Shown piece by piece: positions 5,912 to 8,293 of a DNA stretch of 8,293 bases. Numbering within the stretch: position 1 is the first letter of the stretch; each line of letters starts with the position of its first letter. The DNA is from JANXQG01 sp037147235. GTDB lineage: Bacteria > Planctomycetota > Planctomycetia > Pirellulales > Thermoguttaceae. A program made the position numbers and the translations under genes. The notes under the pieces were generated by a model. That model saw only the letters and a list, made by a program, of their open reading frames with translations. It did not search any database and had not been told where the DNA came from. The stretch lies in contig JBAWVO010000287.1 in the NCBI GenBank assembly GCA_037147235.1, positions 1 through 8,293 of the forward strand, read 5' to 3'.

Positions 5912-5940
5912 ATTATAGCACCTCATGGTTAGTTTGGCGA
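5912..5940 (-). promoter_or_regulatory. Promoter of the YheT-type hydrolase gene
   Basis: On the minus strand a perfect TATAAT (5912-5917) is preceded by TGC, giving an extended -10 (TGnTATAAT). Seventeen bases upstream is TCGCCA (5935-5940), matching four of six bases of TTGACA. The expected transcription start near 5905 gives a leader of only about 15 bases. This is the best promoter sequence in the window and suggests the hydrolase is transcribed separately from the C26 gene upstream. Confidence 0.65.
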
Positions 5941-5961
5941 GTGCCTCCCACGCCAATAAAA

Positions 5962-6073
5962 GAGAGGGCCGAGCCGGCGTCCGATTTGACAGACATCCTT
6001 GCCCGTTGTACTTGCCCGAGATGGTTCCGGCCGCGGCCTCCATGCCCACCGATACCATGAACTCGGCCCTCTC
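5962..6073. repeat. Widely spaced 12-bp inverted repeat
   Basis: GAGAGGGCCGAG (5962-5973) and CTCGGCCCTCTC (6062-6073) are exact reverse complements, 88 bases apart. In minus-strand RNA the second arm is followed by TTTTATT, somewhat terminator-like, which would place it at the end of the C26 transcript. Within the spacer are the palindrome GGCCGCGGCC and a direct repeat CTTGCCCG (5998-6005, 6011-6018). It could be a terminator with a long structured loop, a small RNA, or the ends of a small element. No flanking direct repeat was found. Confidence 0.45.
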
Positions 6074-6099
6074 CCATAAGGAAAATAATTTCGCAGACG

Positions 6100-6846
6100 T
6101 TAAGCTAGCATCCCCATCGAAGGGGAGTGGGCCATCGCACCGACCACAAACTCCTCAAAGATCCTCAGGTCGAGTGCCGAGGCCGAACCACTTTCCGGAT
6201 GAAACTGGGTACCCATGGCGAACCAGTCTTCCATCGTGCTTTCGATCGCCTCAATGACTCCGTCGGGGCAGCGGGCGGTAACCATGAATCCGGCGGCTAC
6301 TTCGTCGATAGCCATGTGGTGCATGCTATTGACGCGAATTTCGCCCTCGCCAAAGACGCGTTCCATGATCGTGCCCATTTCCACGACGAGGGCATGGCGA
6401 TGATTGGGATCGCTGGCGTCAAGGTGCGGCAGGGCCTTGGGCAAATCCTCGGGAATATGCAGGAACAGGTTGCCACCCTGAGAGATATTCAGAAGCTGCA
6501 TTCCGCAGCCAATGCCGAAGATCGGCATGCGTCGCTCGGCGACCATCCGCATTAACAGGCGATCGAATTCCTCGCGGCGCCGATCCAAGAGGCGGACTGC
6601 GGGGTGAAGCATGAAACCGTCGTTGCGCGGATCGAGATCGGCGCCGCCGCAGAGCACAACGCCGTCCAATGCGTCGAGTACGCGGCCCAGGTCTTCTTCG
6701 TCCCTCAGGGGCGGAATAATCACGGGCACCGCACCGGTCTTCGTGAGGGCATCGAAATAACCCGCACTAAGAAAAGAGAAGGCGGGGGAATCTTTGTGGG
6801 CCGAACGATAGTCAGCAGTCACACCAATCAGCGATTTGGAAGCCAT
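6100..6846 (-). CDS. Gamma-glutamyl-gamma-aminobutyrate hydrolase-like protein (peptidase C26), atypical nucleophile elbow
   Basis: 248 residues from the ATG at 6846, close to E. coli PuuD (254). It is a class I glutamine amidotransferase-like protein of the C26 family, whose members hydrolyse gamma-glutamyl amides such as gamma-glutamyl-GABA in putrescine breakdown. Signatures: LCGGADLDP (65-73), the nucleophile-elbow region FGIGCGMQLLNISQGG (110-125), VNSMHHMAI (172-180) and GTQFHPE with catalytic-type His216 and Glu218. The usual elbow is GICRG; here it reads GIGCG, so the expected Cys position is Gly113 and Cys114 sits one residue later. Catalysis is therefore uncertain. A GTG at 6864 lies upstream in frame, but AGAGGAG six bases before the ATG fixes the start at 6846. 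No polyamine genes are adjacent. The family is secure; the substrate is not. Confidence 0.88.
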   Translation of the reverse strand: MASKSLIGVTADYRSAHKDSPAFSFLSAGYFDALTKTGAVPVIIPPLRDEEDLGRVLDALDGVVLCGGADLDPRNDGFMLHPAVRLLDRRREEFDRLLMRMVAERRMPIFGIGCGMQLLNISQGGNLFLHIPEDLPKALPHLDASDPNHRHALVVEMGTIMERVFGEGEIRVNSMHHMAIDEVAAGFMVTARCPDGVIEAIESTMEDWFAMGTQFHPESGSASALDLRIFEEFVVGAMAHSPSMGMLA

Positions 6847-6852
6847 CGAAAA

Positions 6853-6859
6853 CTCCTCT
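6853..6859 (-). promoter_or_regulatory. Ribosome binding site of the C26 gene
   Basis: AGAGGAG on the minus strand ends six bases before the ATG at 6846. It decides against the in-frame GTG at 6864, which would place this sequence inside the coding region. Confidence 0.8.
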
Positions 6860-7005
6860 GACACGTCCTGTGTCGGTAAGCAGGAAAACCCACGGCATGG
6901 AGAGGAAGTCGCTGATAGCTTGGCCCGCGAACGGGCACGGGAAGAAAGGCGCCCCTAAAAAATAGGGAGCAGCAGCAAGCCCTCTACAAAAGCAAAGGGA
7001 ATCCA

Positions 7006-7026
7006 GGTCGTCAGTCCCTGACGACC
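7006..7026. repeat. Perfect 9-bp hairpin with 3-base loop
   Basis: GGTCGTCAG (7006-7014) and CTGACGACC (7018-7026) are exact reverse complements around TCC. On the minus strand it lies 160 bases before the C26 start and about 330 bases after the upstream stop, followed only by a broken pyrimidine run. It may be a DNA operator or an RNA hairpin. Confidence 0.55.
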
Positions 7027-7223
7027 CGAGCGCGAACCTTTTCCCGCCGACGGTACGTCAACCTAACGCCGACGCATCGCCAAAGCGACATCCTCATGTC
7101 ACCTGAATTGGGCTGAAACTCCTGGAACGATACGCGCCTCCCGTGTAAGAATGCAAGTCTTCCGTAGTGTAATGACTCTTCGCACGAATTACAAGTATTT
7201 CCTACATCTTGAGTGGACTGGTT

Positions 7224-7277
7224 TTGTGGCCACAATAGATGGTATTTGGTAGCAAAGCTAGCATGTGGATGTCCACA
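7224..7277. promoter_or_regulatory. Pair of related palindromes, possible operators
   Basis: TTGTGGCCACAA (7224-7235) is a perfect 12-bp palindrome. TGTGGA-TG-TCCACA (7264-7277) is a second dyad with the same TGTGG/CCACA half-sites at wider spacing. Their centres are 41 bp apart, about four helical turns. Two similar dyads on one face of the helix suggest binding sites for a dimeric regulator, but no promoter was located beside them. In RNA each could form a short hairpin. Confidence 0.3.
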
Positions 7278-7358
7278 AGAGGCATAAGCCCTTTTCCGGG
7301 GCGCACGAGCCAGGCTACTCCATGCCGCCGCTCCGCGGCTGGTACGCAGAAACGGAGC

Positions 7359-8293
7359 CTATTGCTTATCTGCCGGCACCTGAGAAGCGCGACCGGCGGC
7401 GGATGGCAGGCGATCAACCACGTTAAATACAAAGACCAGATGCTTTGTGGCCCCGGCATCGGCTTTGTTTTGCTGCTCGCCCGGACGATTCGGTAATTTT
7501 CCGCGGTCCATCCCACCGCTGGAATTCTGAGCGAACGAATTCATGGTTTGCGAAGCCGAAGCCGCGACTTCAATTTCCGAAATGGAGAAAGAATCGGGTC
7601 TCTCGCCGAGCTGCTTGATGAGGATGGCAAGCTGCTCCGGGCTGGCATCGAATTCATAGATGATCGGCTTGGAATTGGTTGCAAAATTGGATTGTGTTTC
7701 TTGTTTTTGTGAGGTTCCGCCCGATTTTTGCGACAAGTTCTCCGGCAACTGCTGCTGCAAGTTTTTGCCGCCATCAAGCTGACCGCCTGCGGCCTGAGAA
7801 GCGATTCTGCGTTGCGAATTTTCCCCGGCGTTCGCGCCTTGAAGATTGTCTTGATTCTTGAAAGATCGGGGGACATCATTTCGGGCGGTCTGAGACGCTA
7901 ACTGAGAAGCGACTTGCTGCTGCCGATTTTGGTCGATGCCCAGCCCATGGGATGCCAACAGATTTTCGAAGACCCGGTTCTGCAAGGCCAGCGCAGAGAT
8001 ATTGATACGAACGACGGTTGCCGCCGGAGCCTTCCGGCCAGCGGAGCGATTTGGCAGGGCTTGGCCGCCTTGGAAGTTGTTGGCCTCCGTTGCCCCGGCA
8101 GATGGTGAATTGCCGCCGGGTTGGGCAAACCCGGTGCCGTTCATGAGTTGCGCCGTGTCGCTGGCAAGCGGGGAGCGGGGGGCGGAATTGTCTGCAATAT
8201 CGGCAAGCGGAGGTCGAGGGGCGGGATTTTCCGCAATTTCGGCACCTTTGGAGTCATGCTTGCCGACACTCGCCAGACTGGGGACTTCCATCG
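7359..8293 (-). CDS. C-terminal part of a putative anti-sigma-factor-like protein (partial)
   Basis: At least 310 residues; the frame is open to the window edge, so the N-terminus is missing and the ATG at 8291 may be internal. Residues counted from that ATG are mostly low complexity, rich in Gln, Asn, Ser, Ala and Gly. Three ordered patches stand out: VVRINISALALQNRVFENLLASHGL (93-117, given here only as its hydrophobic pattern), YEFDASPEQLAILIKQL with DSFSISEI (212-240), and a hydrophobic strand HLVFVFNVVDRL (284-295). From memory this order of an xFxxLLxxxGI-type segment, a (V/Y)xxEASPEQLxxLL helix and a final LVFVLxVV strand resembles the outer part of planctomycete membrane-anchored anti-sigma factors, which start with a zinc-finger domain and a membrane helix. 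Those parts would lie beyond the right edge, so the assignment is tentative. There are no Cys residues in the visible part. Confidence 0.5.
   Translation of the reverse strand, partial: MEVPSLASVGKHDSKGAEIAENPAPRPPLADIADNSAPRSPLASDTAQLMNGTGFAQPGGNSPSAGATEANNFQGGQALPNRSAGRKAPAATVVRINISALALQNRVFENLLASHGLGIDQNRQQQVASQLASQTARNDVPRSFKNQDNLQGANAGENSQRRIASQAAGGQLDGGKNLQQQLPENLSQKSGGTSQKQETQSNFATNSKPIIYEFDASPEQLAILIKQLGERPDSFSISEIEVAASASQTMNSFAQNSSGGMDRGKLPNRPGEQQNKADAGATKHLVFVFNVVDRLPSAAGRASQVPADKQ
8163..8240 (-). repeat. 39-bp in-frame tandem repeat
   Basis: Two 39-bp units (8163-8201 and 8202-8240) agree at about 31 of 39 positions and encode the 13-residue units EIAENPAPRPPLA and DIADNSAPRSPLA. 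The length keeps the reading frame. It is a Pro/Ala-rich linker duplication in the anti-sigma-like protein; more units may lie outside the window. Confidence 0.75.

Larger units (their letters stand above)
6865..7358. other. Intergenic region between the C26 gene and the anti-sigma-like gene
   Basis: About 490 bases with no gene I can support. It contains a small hairpin, GCCCG-CGAA-CGGGC (6923-6936), in the probable leader of the C26 gene; an AT-looped CCCTA/TAGGG dyad (6953-6967); a perfect 9-bp hairpin (7006-7026); two related palindromes (7224-7277); and a weak GCCGC/GCGGC hairpin (7324-7339) about 20 bases after the stop of the upstream gene. No convincing -35/-10 pair for the C26 gene was found. 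A 74-codon open frame on the minus strand (7011-7235) has no recognisable domain and ends inside the hairpin. Confidence 0.6.

Noticed and set aside
5925..6257. Plus-strand open frames across the gap between the hydrolase and C26 genes
   Set aside because: They overlap the inverted repeat and the antisense of the C26 gene, with no domain or start signal.
7011..7235. 74-codon minus-strand frame with a CNSC motif
   Set aside because: No homologue recognised and no ribosome binding site. It also begins inside one palindrome and ends inside another hairpin.
1..8293. CRISPR array, tRNA or rRNA genes, toxin-antitoxin or phage-defence genes
   Set aside because: Looked for on both strands. No regularly spaced repeats, no tRNA-like T-arm and acceptor pairing, and no relevant protein motifs were found.

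Overview
The window looks like a stretch of chromosome from a planctomycete, probably Pirellulales-like. This is inferred from four things: the moderately GC-rich sequence, the phrases of planctomycete-type dispersed intergenic repeats, the form of the Nudix/cysteine desulfurase pair, and a Gln/Asn/Ser-rich protein resembling planctomycete anti-sigma factors. No rRNA, tRNA, CRISPR array, transposase or phage gene was found. The protein-coding content is mostly housekeeping; the more unusual material lies between the genes.

Layout. (1) 147-1028, minus strand: rsmH, the 16S rRNA m4C1402 methyltransferase. (2) 1029-1877: a long gap between divergent genes. It holds a MITE-like insertion (about 1079-1188, flanked by the direct repeat GTTTTACG) and a run of stem-loops ending in a compact three-way junction (1320-1408). 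(3) 1878-4796, plus strand: a probable operon of queA (queuosine tRNA modification), a Nudix-type predicted phosphoesterase, and an IscS/NifS cysteine desulfurase. The first two are separated by a hairpin next to a strong ribosome binding site; the last two overlap by one base (TAATG). (4) 4809-4910: a short repeat element with a duplicated 20-bp core, between convergent genes. (5) 4927-5889, minus: a YheT-type alpha/beta hydrolase with its own promoter. (6) 5962-6073: a widely spaced 12-bp inverted repeat. (7) 6100-6846, minus: a gamma-glutamyl-hydrolase-like (peptidase C26) protein with an unusual nucleophile-elbow sequence. (8) 6847-7358: a gap with one perfect hairpin and two related palindromes. 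(9) 7359 to the right edge, minus: the C-terminal part of a low-complexity protein resembling the extracytoplasmic part of planctomycete anti-sigma factors.

How the genes work together. RsmH, QueA and the cysteine desulfurase all touch translation: rRNA methylation, the queuosine precursor in tRNA, and sulfur supply for tRNA thiolation and Fe-S clusters. The Nudix protein is presumably co-translated with the desulfurase, but its substrate is unknown. The two minus-strand enzymes (YheT-like hydrolase, C26 hydrolase) appear to be separate transcription units. I found no clear multi-gene novel system. The best leads are the structured region 1207-1408, the MITE-like insertion, and the C26 protein whose expected catalytic Cys position is Gly.
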